This document shows positions 22,371 to 33,689 of a stretch of 64,000 bases of DNA, piece by piece (within the stretch, counting starts at the first letter, position 1; every line of letters starts with the position of its first letter). This DNA comes from Jaltomata sinuosa. Taxonomy: Eukaryota; Streptophyta; Magnoliopsida; Solanales; Solanaceae. The notes beneath the pieces were generated by a model. The model did no database searches, was not told where the DNA came from, and saw only the letters and a program-made list of their open reading frames with translations. The position numbers and the translations under genes are program-made. Location: positions 186,001 through 250,000 of the forward strand of contig QJPP01007250.1 of assembly GCA_003996215.1 (NCBI GenBank), in the 5' to 3' direction.

Positions 22371-23109
22371 AAAAAAATAAATTTTTTAAGCCTAAAAAAA
22401 TTTGTAGCTGAACTTTTTTAAAAACAACAACTGAACTACCTTTAAAAAATGGACCGAAATGACCCAAAATTAAAAATGGTCATGACAAGGAATATAAATG
22501 ACCGAGTGGCCATTTAATGAATTAACTTTGAAAAGGCCACTTTTGGTATAAATATTTTTCCAAAGTAGCCACCCGGTGTCCTTTTCCCCTAAAAATATCG
22601 TTACCATTAAAGTTTGGTCCAAAAATTCTGATATCGCTAATAATTTTATCTAAAAATGCCTATATATTACTTAATGAATAAAAAAATTCCTTTTCTAATA
22701 AATATATTTTTTTCTTTTTAAATACATTTATTCCTAATAAAAATATTACTTTTAAAGGACCATATTCTTATTTCTTTTCTTCTAAAATCACTTTAATAAT
22801 TAAGTTGGAAACAATCGTTTTTTCTTCACAGTCTCATTTTATCAATTAAAATTAGAATAATATCATGCACCTTTTAACTGATAATACTGATTATGTATAT
22901 GAGATCATTCAAACCCCTTCATGAATTTATATTTAGATAACGAGAAAAAAATTCTTAATAAAATAAGAAATATTTTTATTTCTTAATCATTTTCGAATTG
23001 ACATAGGATAAATATTTGCTAATAATAAAATATTATTAGAAAATGAATGTATTTAAAAACATTATATTTTTTTGGAGAAAATGACATTTTTGAACCATTA
23101 AGTAATAGT
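22371..23109. other. AT-rich interior of the MULE-like element
   Basis: No ORF or recognised repeat family. A block at 22440-22600 (GGTCATGACAAGG, GCCACCCGGTGTCCTTTTCC) resembles an element terminus and may mark an older nested insertion. Confidence 0.4.
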
Positions 23110-23693
23110 AGGGGTATTTTGGATCAAACTATTGACAGTAGAAGCATTTTTATTCAATTTTATATAGCTTAAGGGCATTTTTGATCCTTTTCAATAGGTT
23201 CAATACTAGAAATTTAAAAAATTAAATTCATAAACTTTAAATTTTAAAAATATACCTCTGCATACATTAAGTTTTTAAATTATTATTAAGTATTGAATAA
23301 AATAAATACATAAATAAAAATTTGAAGAACATCCAACAAATGATCCAAATCATTCATATTTCTTTTATACACGTGTTATATATCCACCACTCCAGAGTAA
23401 TGGACACAACTTCCCAATGATATCAGATCAGTTTGACTGAAAACGAGGAAAATAAAAAAGGTTAAGTAGAATAAGAAAATTCATAAAAACATTTGCTTGG
23501 CCCACAATAAAGATGCGTCTTTATTGTTTATCTGTCTTTGATGCAAATGGATCCCAAGTCAATGCTATGTGATTTGATTAGATTTTTTTTTAAGAAAATT
23601 ATTTGATTGACTAGTTCAACTCATTTATGACTTTTCTTTACATTAGCAAACGCGGTTGTCATTAGCACTGGGGGTCTGGGTCAGATAAATCTT

Positions 23694-23703
23694 CTATATA
23701 AAC
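23694..23703 (+). promoter_or_regulatory. TATA box of the LOR gene
   Basis: CTATATAAAC lies 132 bases upstream of the chosen ATG. The intervening stretch is AC-rich leader (ACAACAACAATGTACATC) typical of plant 5' UTRs. An upstream ATG in that leader is followed quickly by stops. Confidence 0.6.
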
Positions 23704-23825
23704 AAATATTTAGACCAACAACAATGTACATCTACACCAAACATATCTTAAGTAAAAAAAGAGTGTTGTCAATTTTTCTTTGAATTTTAGCACAACTAAC
23801 AAGCAAAAGTCACTTATCATTGTTA

Positions 23826-26791
23826 ATGGCAGAATCAAGTTATGCAGTTATGGCTAATAATCCAATTGCTGTAATTGGGTCCCAATATTGCGCACCAAAT
23901 CAGTTTGATCTTGTTATATCCAGGAAGGTTAAGACACTTAGACATGGAGAATTTGTTGTTTCAGATATGAATGACAACTCCATGTTTAAAGTTAATGGCA
24001 ATTTTGGGTGGCATGATAAGAGAGTTATTCTTGATGCAGCAGACAATTCCCTGGTCACTCTCAAACAAAAGGTATATGATTATTTTTTAATTTATTCTAG
24101 GTTAATTTCAAAGATCTCCCTCCAGATTTAATTTCATATCATTAATCTTCTTTATAGTTTATGATATTACGTTTATTTCCCTTATTCTAATTTTCTCTGT
24201 AATAATTCTTTTAACCTACTTATTATTAATGACAAAAATAAAATTGTGATATGACAAACATATCCCTTCTAATATTTTTTTTTGTTTTATTAATTTTAAC
24301 ATGCGTCTTTTTGTGAAAAAATTCTCTTAGCATTTTGCTACTAATTCCGACCTTCGTATTTACAGCCCAATACCTTTGAGTAATTTAATTTACAAAATAT
24401 CTATACAATATATAGGTAATGTACATTTTATACTAATATACCTATAATACACATACATACACATATACGTATAATATACTCTCTCTGTCCCATTTTATAT
24501 GACTCATTTTCCCTTTTAGTTAGTTCCAAAAAGAATGACACATTTCTACATTTATTAACAATTTAACTTTAAAATGCCTATTTTACATTTAATGAAATGG
24601 TTTATAGCCACACAAACATCTATGACTTATTTTACACCACAAGTTTCAAAAGTCTTCATTTCTTTCTTAAAGTCCGTGCCAAGTCAAACTAGGTCATATA
24701 AAGTGTGACAGAGGGAGTATATGCATATCGATAAACATATCTGTAAATACCTATACATGTTTATACATACAATATACGTAATATATATATATATCATATA
24801 CAACCGAGTGTATATGTAATTTATACTACGGACATATTTGATGACTATTCCTTATTTTTATGGACAATATAACAATCCCTTGGAATCAATAGTTACTCCA
24901 AGTCATATATCCTTATCAATGACCTCTTCATATCAAGTTTATGTGATAAGCTGAAAATCAAAGTAATGGACAACTATAAACAGTTAAATTGTATTATAGT
25001 GTGAATATTTTTACATTATTAATTTTGTACAACTGAAACACTTATTACTACAGGTTCAATTCTATAAATATTGATAGTCAAAGATATCTTGCGTTGTTAG
25101 TAAATTTTAACTTCTAATACCAGATTATTTATCATTTAATACTTATTATAATAATTTACTTGTAATTACCTTATAAGTGATGATCGTATAAATATTTTGA
25201 CGTTAATACTAAAGTTGTTGCTGTCGACTAATTTTTGTATAGATGATGAGTGAGCATTCGAGATGGAATGTATATAGAGGAGAAAACACAGATGACAAAA
25301 ACTTTTTATTTACTGTAAAAACAACAGCCATATTTCAATGGAAGAGTAAGACCGAATTGGCTGTTTTCTTAGCAAATAACAATTCCAAGGAGAAGAATTG
25401 TGATTTTCTGATTAAGGTAACTTGGTCTGAAAGATCATGTGTAATATATGCCGGAAATTCTTCTACCGTAGTTGCTCAAGTAAGCTATCATTCATCTTAC
25501 TTTCTATTTGTTATTCTATATATTTTTTGGGTATTAATAAAATAAAAAAAATTCGTCATGTTTAATTCCTTTTTTTTAAAAAAAGAGTGACTATTACTAT
25601 TTTGAGAGTGATATTTATTATTACTACAATATAATTCCAAGTATTTTATGATTGTATAGTTCTTTTTATAGAGTTAGTCAAGGTCACACTAGATATATTA
25701 TAACCAGGGGCGGAGCCACCTTAGGCTCAGTGGGTTCATCCAAACCCCCTTTCAGCGGAAAAATTACACTATTTATATATGGTTTAAATTATTTTTTATA
25801 TATGTATAGTAGATGTTGAACCCCCCTCAGCTAGTTCCTATGTATACATATTCATATTTTGAACCCCCTTAGTAAAAATCCTGGCTCCGCCACTGATTAT
25901 AACACTTGGAAACTAGACTTAGAGATTGTATTGTTACTATGGACTAGGTCTTCAAGTTAGTTTTTCGTATCAGGTGCACTTCGATTTCAGTCAAAAGTCT
26001 TTTAAACATTGCCTTTGCTTATCTGATTGTGTTCTGTCTTTGCTCTCATGAATATAAGTGCGTAAGTGTCATTATGGAAAACCTTTGTGTGTATATAATT
26101 CTTCATTGTTTTTCAATCAATCAAACTTCTAGCTGTACAAGGACTCCCACCTTTCTTGGACACTCTTAGTCTGCACGTTTTTGAACTCCTATCACCGTCA
26201 GACTTTGTGCAGATTTCGAGATCCTTTCTACTTGAAATTCATTTATTTCAGAAAATCCTATTGCAGATTGAACTCGACGTGCTGGATCAAGAAAAAACAC
26301 TTACCTATTTTATGCTCTTGTTTCATTACTTTGTCAATCATCGAAATTTATCTAAACCTAACACATATGAATTAAATTTCAACAAAATTAACATTCAAAT
26401 TCTCAAGAAAAATAAATAAATATTTTGACTTTTACTCAAAAAATATCACCGATGTTATTTTATAAATGGAATCAGTTGATACCTACACCAATTAGTATGT
26501 TCTTAAATCTTCTCACACAATTTCCTTTCTTGATTAAACATGGTGGATTAATGAACATTATACTTACACGATATTGTTGACTTATTGCAGATGCATAAGA
26601 AATTTACTGCTGGTAGTTTATTGATTGGAAAGGACAATTTCATCGTGACAGTGAATCCAAACGTTGATCATGCCTTTATCGTCTCATTAATAGTAATACT
26701 TGATGCTATCAATGCCGCCGGCAATGCTGCTGCAGCAGGTGCCGCCGCTGGTGCAGCTGGTGTCGCTGTCGGTGCTGCAGTATCTTGTTAG
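23826..26791 (+). CDS. LURP-one-related (LOR) protein, three exons
   Basis: The exons are 23826-24071, 25243-25479 and 26591-26791. All junctions are GT-AG and phase 0, giving 684 bases, 227 residues. The start is the ATG at 23826 (M-A-E-S-S-Y); the frame extends two codons further only through TTG. Exon 1 has the LOR/tubby-like barrel opening (A-V-I-G-S-Q-Y-C-A-P, L-V-I-S-R-K-V, F-V-V-S-D, F-K-V-N-G, R-V-I-L-D-A-A-D-N). Exon 2 has W-N-V-Y-R-G, F-Q-W-K-S-K-T, C-D-F-L-I-K-V and W-S-E-R-S-C-V-I-Y-A-G. Exon 3 has G-K-D-N-F-I-V-T-V-N-P-N-V-D-H-A-F-I-V. Family members include Arabidopsis LURP1, linked to basal defence against oomycetes; the biochemical role is unknown. The last 26 residues are an unusual Ala/Gly-rich tail. 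No stop or frameshift is seen, so it is probably functional. Confidence 0.9.
24479..24717. mobile_element. Stowaway-type MITE in LOR intron 1
   Basis: The left end CTCTCTCTGTCCCATTTTAT and the reverse complement of the right end (CTCCCTCTGTCACACTTTAT) form a TIR of about 25 bases with few mismatches. TA flanks both sides (24477-24478 and 24718-24719). Size 239 bases and the CTCCCTCYGTC end fit Stowaway (Tc1/mariner-derived). It has no coding capacity and lies within intron 1. Confidence 0.88.
25705..25895. mobile_element. hAT-type MITE in LOR intron 2
   Basis: The left end CAGGGGCGGAGCCACC and the reverse complement of the right end (CAGTGGCGGAGCCAGG) are TIRs. The 191-base element is flanked by an exact 8-bp duplication ATTATAAC (25697-25704 and 25896-25903), diagnostic of hAT transposition. 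It carries repeated GAACCCCCT words and no ORF. Confidence 0.92.
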
Positions 26792-26831
26792 AGACTCTTA
26801 GCTTGCTCGATCAAGTATTTCAAAAGTGTTT

Positions 26832-26857
26832 TATCTTTTTTTTTAAAAAAAAAGATA
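26832..26857. repeat. 26-bp perfect palindrome TATC-T9-A9-GATA downstream of LOR
   Basis: It lies 40 bases past the LOR stop codon, probably in the 3' UTR. In RNA it could fold as a U/A hairpin. A poly(A) signal-like AATAAA follows at 26872-26877. Confidence 0.8.
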
Positions 26858-26871
26858 TCGCATTAATTAAT

Positions 26872-26877
26872 AATAAA
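26872..26877 (+). terminator. candidate polyadenylation signal of LOR
   Basis: AATAAA lies about 80 bases after the stop codon. In this AT-rich region the motif is common by chance, so confidence is moderate. Confidence 0.4.
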
Positions 26878-27879
26878 AATATTAAAAAAATAAATTATTA
26901 TGTGTACCTTATATTATTATGTTTTCAGTACTTATCTCTATTAAGTATAATAGGTAGATAGATGAAATATGAAAGTAGTTTAAATCTAATATAAATTTGA
27001 AAAAGAATTAAATTAGATTTTTTTGTTTGTTAGTTATTTATAAAGCTTAATTATTTGTGATCAACATTAACTATACGTTGATTTGAATTCTTAGTATAAC
27101 TCATCCCAAGTTTTACATATTTAAGTTTAATTAATTTAACTCATAATTATTCTATTATCAAAAGATAAGATTAAAACAAATAACTACCAAATAAACAACA
27201 TTAAAAAAAAAGAGAGAAATCAAATATGTTATGTGGAGGAACAATAAATAAAATATGGGAGAAAAGTAGCATAATATTTCGCACATAAACAAAAGATGTG
27301 TTTAATATATTTTACTAAAGAAAATGTGTTTGTTTAATATGCAAATACTATTTGATTTCAAAGTTCTAAATATTAAAAAAATTAGCATGGAAAGAACTTA
27401 TATAAGATAAAATTTTAATTAATTTTAAAGTTCTAAATATTTTTTTTTTTATATAATTTAAATAAAGAATGTTTAACAATCAAAACTTTAGTTAATTTTA
27501 AAAATCCTAAATATTAGAAAAGTAACTTAAAATACGATGAAGCCATAATATCTCAGTTCATTAACAATTTCTCCTGGAACATTTTTTTATATATATAAAA
27601 TAACTCAACTAAAATATAATAATGTGTTCTTGGATTTCAATGGGGTATTTTAATATTTGTGTTTTAAAAATTGAGTCCAAGATAAAATATCTTTTTGTTT
27701 CTTGTTAGGAGTTGTTCCGATTCACTTTGTAAGTATACTATTTATGTTCATTATTCAATAAAAACAAACAAGGAAATGTAATGGGGAAAAGTTCATAAAT
27801 ATTATAATTAGGTTTCTCGGAATTTGTTAAAATCGATTATAAAAGTAATAATTGTAATATATTTTTCTTCCCCTAATTT
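26878..27879. other. AT-rich intergenic stretch, no feature seen
   Basis: There is no convincing ORF. Three related copies of a short phrase (AAAGTTCTAAATATT and variants near 27360, 27424 and 27500) suggest local duplication. Confidence 0.5.
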
Positions 27880-28567
27880 TTTAAATATTAAATATAGACA
27901 TTAGGGTCAATGAAAGTAAAAAGGCGAGAAGAAAGCAAAATTAACAAAAAGAAAGGAATAAGAGAATATGATGTAGTGTGCAAGGAGGTTGTAGTCATCG
28001 TTTTCTCAAATATGTATCCTACCCTTCCCCAAACCTACATTACAAGCTTAGAAAGTCTTTATGTGATTCCAATCGAACATTTCGAAAATAATGACATTTT
28101 GAAATAAGGGCAAGTCTTGTATTTGTATTCATAACATGTGAATTTCTTTGTGAGTGTGACTGTGAGTGTCTTCACTTCTTTTCTTTTTCGTCTTTGTCAT
28201 GTTCATTCATTGTAAATACGTGTGAGTACTTTTGAAATATTCTTTGATTTATGTGAGGACACTTGGATGAAAATAACTGAAAGAAATGGCATACCGAGTA
28301 GAGTCTTTGGTGCATGATAGGAAAAACTTGTGGTGCCATTGATTGAGGCTGCATAGTTAGTCTTGACTATTTGGGTCATACAATTTTTTTTTGAAAGAAT
28401 ATATAGTGTTGGTAATTTATGAATGTGTATGTCGGTAGCTAACTATCAAAATCATTATACACAGAGTGCTTAGTGATAAATGAACATAGATTTAGTAGAG
28501 TGTCTTGCGTAGTTTCTTGAAGAATAACAAAGACTTTAAGTTGGGGGTGATGCCTGGTAAATATACA
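27880..28567 (+). mobile_element. 3' remnant of an element related to B, with PPT and LTR start
   Basis: Sequence 27980-28170 matches the 3' untranslated block of element B (6760-6930), including CAAGGAGG, ATGTATCCTACC and GTGAGTGTGA. It ends in CTTTAAGTTGGGGG (the polypurine tract) followed at 28548 by TGATGCC, an LTR start like that of B. After 20 bases the LTR is cut by the LTR of element G. The small ORF at 27910-28107 lies in this untranslated block and is not a gene. Confidence 0.7.
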
Positions 28568-30760
28568 TGTAACAACCCTCATGTTTGATTTTTGATTTTT
28601 GCATGTTTTACCATTTTACCCTTTTTTGTAGTTACTTTATGATATTTGTGATCTGCGGGGGAGGATGGTACGATTCCCAAGGTGGTTGATTGATAAATAT
28701 GCAAGTTTTTCATTTTGAAAGTTATGACTATAGTTAACACCCAATGATGAACTCGAAATGGAAATCTGACAGTTCCATCAGCTCTGAAACATGATTTTTG
28801 AGTGGGTTGGACCTTTAGTTAAGATCTCGAGGCTTTTAAATGTGTTTTGAGTCATTGGTTAAAAATTTAGAAAGTTCTAAATTAAGAGTTGACTTTGTTC
28901 AACATCCAATCAAGATGATCTATGTTCGATATTTTGATGGTTTCATTGAGTTCGAAATATCATTTCCAAGTTGGTAGCATTTTTAATTTGTATTCACGAG
29001 TCTCCAAACAAATCTCGAAGGTACATTAGGGACTTTTTGGAGTTTGTGAGTTTGGTGGTGCAGGTGAATTAACCTTGACGTTCGCGATGGACTTGTCATA
29101 TTCGCGAAGGGTACTGATCTTGCGTATCATGATCAGGGTGGGTCAGGTCACGATTTCAAAGAGTAATAGCAATGGGTTTGGGCCCGGTCAACTCATGATC
29201 ATGATAAGGGTCTCGCAATTGCGATAGAAGGTTTTAAATGAAAAAGTTTTAATTGCCCATTTTCAAACTAAAACCCCATAACTCAATTTTTGGAGCTTGA
29301 GAACTCGTCTTTGGATGACTCAGAAGATAAATTTCAAGATTTCTTTATTGGGTACAATTCTTTACTACTATTTTAACATTCCCCAATACTTTTTAGATCA
29401 ATGATTTTGAAATGGGAAATTGAAAATTTTTAGGCTAAAGTTAAGAGAGTGTAATTTTGGATTTTGAATGTCGAATTTAACTTTGTTTTCAATGAAATTT
29501 TATATTAAGATCCCTCTTATATGGGTAATGCAAATTTTTAATAAAATTATAGTTTTATCCTTTTGGACCTAGGGTTGACTTTCTGATTGACTTTTTAGAT
29601 CCGAATTAAAAAGTATAGTAATGTGTGTGTCTTTTATTTCATATGCTTATGTAGAATACGTTCTTGATCAGATTTGGCTCATTCAAAGGCTTTATGGAAG
29701 GGAAAAGAATTTGATTTGATTATTCGAGATTCACTTAAGACAAGTTGAATCTTCTTTTTGCTCTTATTGAAGTGTTTGTATGTTACTTCATTGTAATTGG
29801 GAGTAATAGGCTAAGGGGTCCCTTATAAGTGAAATAATGAGCATCTATGCGAGTATCTGCGTATTTGTGAAGGGATAAAATGAATAAATTGACTTGTTTG
29901 AACTGTTTCTATGAGAATTTTGGTATATGTATTGCGTGTTTGAGTTGTTTCACTATATTCCATGCATTGTGATGATTCTAGATTGATTATGATTGTATGT
30001 GTTGCAATCTTGTCCATTAAAGGACTCATTTGCATTAGCATTGCATCTCAAACATTTGATATGGAAATTGAGGAACTGAAAGGATAAACCCAGACAATTC
30101 ATGGCATACACGGTTTGTTTGGTATTAGGTGTTGCATCCAGGGCATTCCACAGAGTTGTCCAATACAGGATATGTATATGGACCTTGTGAGTCCCTCATA
30201 GGTGGAAGGTAGCTAATGTAGCAGGTATATACAAAATTTCTGGCCAGGTAGGAGACATATGCATCATATATATCATATGCACTCATCTCATCATATTACA
30301 CTTAACTTGTACTATTTCAGTGATATAGATTATAAAGGTGATCAAATTATTATAGTATAATATGATTGTGATTTCGTATTATTCAGACTTATTTTATTCT
30401 ATTGATTGTTGTTGTTCATATTAGATGATAGTAAGTAAGTTTTATAGTGAGATTCAGAGTTGCCTTATGATATTTAGGATTTTTTAGGGCCGACTCTCGC
30501 CATCGCTTAGGATATCTGAGACTCTATTAGTTTATTCAATATTCATAGAGGCTTGTAAAAGTGACTTTCAGATTTTGGGTTGTTTGATGTTATTTTTGCA
30601 TTTTCTTCTAAGTTTGATCATGAGATGGTACTTGAGACTTATGATGTTGATTTCTCTTTTTTGCATTGAATTATATTGTGATGTGTATTATCAGGTTGAC
30701 TTACCTATCACAGGGATAACATAGGTGTCATCACTTAGCCAAATTTTGGGTCATGAAAAA
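28568..30760 (+). repeat. 5' LTR of Tekay-like element G
   Basis: It starts TGTAACAACCCTC, the same type of start as LTR A, and runs about 2.2 kb to the degenerate primer region. It has a palindrome cluster at 29080-29230, including TCATGATCATGA (29193-29204) and TCGCAATTGCGA (29213-29224). ORFs within it (for example 29823-30041) are not supported. The end is approximate, because the LTR terminus and primer site are mutated. Confidence 0.7.
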
Positions 30761-30762
30761 TT

Positions 30763-30778
30763 AGTATTGGATTACTAG
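30763..30778 (+). promoter_or_regulatory. degenerate primer-binding site of element G
   Basis: TTAGTATTGGATTAC occupies the place where this family carries a TGGTATCAGAGC-like initiator-Met tRNA site, and is followed by the family's leader CTAGGTTCATTGGTCTC. Several substitutions mean it could not prime well. Confidence 0.5.
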
Positions 30779-30956
30779 GTTCATTGGTCTCACAAGTACA
30801 AGTCAAGTCTAGTAAAATCTTGCGGATCAGTGCAAAGACGTCCGTTATCTATCTTTGAGAGGTTATAGGACTTTAGAAAAATTTATTTATTTCTTTCCTA
30901 TTGTGCGTATTTTGATTCTGTCAATTAGTGAGTTTCTTTGTTGCAATCTCCCATAG

Positions 30957-31905
30957 ATGTTGAGGACACGTGCTATTTTGGCCAGAGATGAAGAGTCCAT
31001 CCCAGGTTCAACACTTGCTTCTCATGTCATAGCATGCAGACGAGGCAGAAGGCGTGGTAGAGGCCGAGGTTGAGTCCAAGATAAAGGTAGAGTATATGTA
31101 GCTACTTAGTTCCCAAGTAGGGCAGAGTACCAAAGTTGGAGTTTGAGTATGATAATGTTGACATTCCTGTCGAGAAGGTGGACCCAACTCAGGCACCACT
31201 TAGATTTATTGCTACTCTAGTACTTTAGGAAACTTTGATTGGGGTACTTGGTGTACTTGAGGGTATCACCTAGTCTGGGGATCTTTCAACTACTCCAGAT
31301 AGTTCACAAACCAGGGAAGGAGGACATACTCCCAATCAGCTTTTTATTCCAGGCTTTCAGGGCCCAACAACCACCTTGCCGACACAAATAGATTTTATGG
31401 TATTCCCTTGATGGGTATTGGTGTAACATTTGGGGTTAGGTAGGTCTTGTTTGATGAGGATCAAATGAAGTTTGAGATCTTCAGAGAGATGGGTTCTCGC
31501 CTATGTTTCAGGGTGGAAAGACAAAAGATGCTTATGAGTTCCTAGTGAGTTGCCATGAGATATTGCAGAATATGGGTTTGGTTGAGTCCCACAGAATTGA
31601 CTACACATCCTTTCATATACATGGCCCTGCCAAGCAGTAATGACAGTCTTATGTTGATTCTATACCACTGATTCTCCTCCTATGACTTGAACAGTTTGCA
31701 CAGGCCTTCTTGGACAGATTTGTCCCTCATAGCTCTAGGGAGGTGATGAGAAATCAATTTGAGCGCTTGCCTTAGAAAGGTATCTCAGTGACTAAATATG
31801 AGACCAGATTCTATGCATTGTCTCGCCATGCCTTGGTGATTTTTCTAGATGAGACTGAGAGGATCCAAACGTTTGTGAGAGGTTTAACTCTTCACCAGTC
31901 ATATC
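30957..31905 (+). pseudogene. Tekay-like gag (element G)
   Basis: An ATG at 30957 opens M-L-R-T-R, then a G-R-R-R-G-R-G-R basic patch and a stop. In later broken frames gag core motifs appear: F-Q-G-G at 31507, A-Y-E-F-L, Q-A-F-L-D-R-F-V-P near 31700 and E-R-I-Q-T-F-V-R-G-L near 31860. Coding ends at an abrupt junction at about 31905, where the inverted fragment begins. Confidence 0.7.
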
Positions 31906-33400
31906 GATGAATCTATGTTTATTTAACCTTTACAATAAACTTAACATCATTAGCCTCACTTCAGTTAATATTTCATTTCAGAGTACCCAATCCAAAAAAA
32001 AACAAAACAATAATAAAAAAAGTGTACACACATGCTGGGGGGTCTTATTTCTGCCCAACTAGCCATGAGCTTCAGGGGACCCTAGGCGTCCATGTACCAT
32101 ACTGGCTCATGGTACCCGCTCCCAAATATGTAATAAAATCAATCTGTGCTGGCTCATGGTACCCAATCTCAATGAGTAACAATATCAATTTGTACCAACT
32201 CGTAGTACTCGCTCCAACAATCAAATGAACTTATGGTTCCCAGTTTTATCTCTCAGGATGTAACACAGTACACTTACGTCATTTCAAGCTCATTAATTAG
32301 TTCATGCATACACAGCTTATTTATTCAAGCACAACTTTTTTACAATTACCATTTCAAATATGTCTGAAGACCAATCACAAGTCATATAACTTAACCACAT
32401 AAATGCACTAAAACAAATCTCAACTCCAATTAAATCGTAACCTACCTCGATGGAAGAATTACCACCCGCGAGTTACTTTGTAATTGTCTTGCCCTTCCTT
32501 AAAACTTCGGATCGTTCAAGGTCTATAAACAATAATTTACAAGAGTAATTAATCATTTACTCTTTGTTTCAGGCCTTGAGAATTTAAACCACTAATTCTA
32601 TCCTTATCTAAGGTTTGTAGCATTCCTCAAGGGTAAATTATACATTAACTAGTCTCATAATAATCAGTTAATCAATACCCAAAAGGTTTCTAGCCAAGTT
32701 AATCCCCTTTTAGCCATTTTTATGCTTAAAGGTCTCATCTTTATAGAACCCAAGGTTCCCTATTAGTCCCAATCTTGTCAAGAACTATCAATTGTCATGC
32801 TAGGAATCATAAAAATATATTTTAGATAAATTTTAGGTGAAATTACACGTACCCATGAGGTTTTATCCACTTTTCACACTTTTAGGGCTCAAACCCAAGA
32901 ATTCTACCATTAATCTTTAATCTTAAGGTCTCAAAGATTAAGGATTGATAAACGAAGAGGTTTACATTGTTACTTACCTCAAACAAAGGAAAACACTTAA
33001 TTCTGGGGAAAATCACCCTTTTTGGGGCTCTGGAATGCAACTTGGAATTTTGAAAAAATAATGCAGAAAATTGACTTAAGTTCAGGAAATCTGCCTCGTC
33101 GCTCATCACGATGAGCCGCATCTCGCTACAGCGAGAATAACTCGCTACAACGAGAATAACTCGCTATGACAAGTTACTACGATAAGAACGACGCACTATA
33201 GCGACTCATCACCATAAGAGTCCATCTCATCATGACAAACTACAATTTCTAGGATGTCAAAAACTCACTCCATACCCCTCATGTCACAACATACTTCATT
33301 TTCTAGACATCACGGATTCATCCGGATATGGAAACTACCATAACTGGAGTTTTATGAACCCAATTTCCATCCTGAAACTTTTAGGTTAGTATAATGATTG
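31906..33400 (-). mobile_element. inverted Tekay-like LTR fragment inside element G
   Basis: Read on the minus strand, this shows LTR features like A and G: a palindrome/CGCTA cluster (CTCGCTACAGCGAG near 33122 and relatives to 33200), a GAGGTAAGTAAC donor-like site near 32978 on the minus strand, and GGTACC-containing units at 32090-32220. No pol or gag is present, so it may be a solo LTR or a truncated copy. Exact ends and a target duplication are not visible. The minus-strand ORF 32882-33121 is LTR sequence. Confidence 0.55.
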
Positions 33401-33689
33401 GGTTCAATTCCAATTATTAGTTTAGAATGAGTGATTAGGGTGGATTCCCGAATTGCTTGTATTATCTTCTTTGCTTGATCGATCATCGAGTTATCATTTT
33501 GTGGATTCAATTTGATTTCTTGTGCATTTGATTGAGTTCTCTTCTCCCTTGGTTGATTGTGGATTCAATTATCCCTTCTTTCTTCTATTCTCATCTCCAT
33601 TTCTTCTATTTTTCATCTTGATTTCTCCATTATCTTTATTTTGTATTGTTGAATTTTGTATTTTTAATATCGATTTCAGTCACCCAATT
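33401..33689. other. unassigned stretch between inverted LTR and element G pol
   Basis: A TTC/TTG-rich segment with repeated GTGGATTCAATT phrases (33501 and 33550). Its plus-strand ORF 33522-33812 runs into genuine protease sequence only at its end. Origin unknown. Confidence 0.4.

Larger units (their letters stand above)
19229..23194. mobile_element. candidate Mutator-like element with about 80-bp TIRs
   Basis: The left end (19229-19310) and the reverse complement of the right end (23110-23194) align over about 80 bases: GAAAAGG, then AAAAAT, CCTTAA, AATTGAA and ATGC blocks in the same order and spacing. The flanks TAGGTTTAA (19220-19228) and TAGGTTCAA (23195-23203) form a 9-bp target duplication with one mismatch, the length typical of Mutator-like elements. 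No transposase ORF is visible. The interior holds a SINE, microsatellites and tandem repeats. The outermost two bases of the TIRs do not match, so boundaries are approximate. Confidence 0.5.

Noticed and set aside
26156..26419. 87-codon plus-strand ORF in LOR intron 2
   Set aside because: No family resemblance, overlaps another ORF in a different frame, lies between clean splice sites and has no codon signature of a gene.
27910..28107. 65-codon ORF as a small gene
   Set aside because: The sequence is homologous to the untranslated 3' block of element B, where the frame is not kept.
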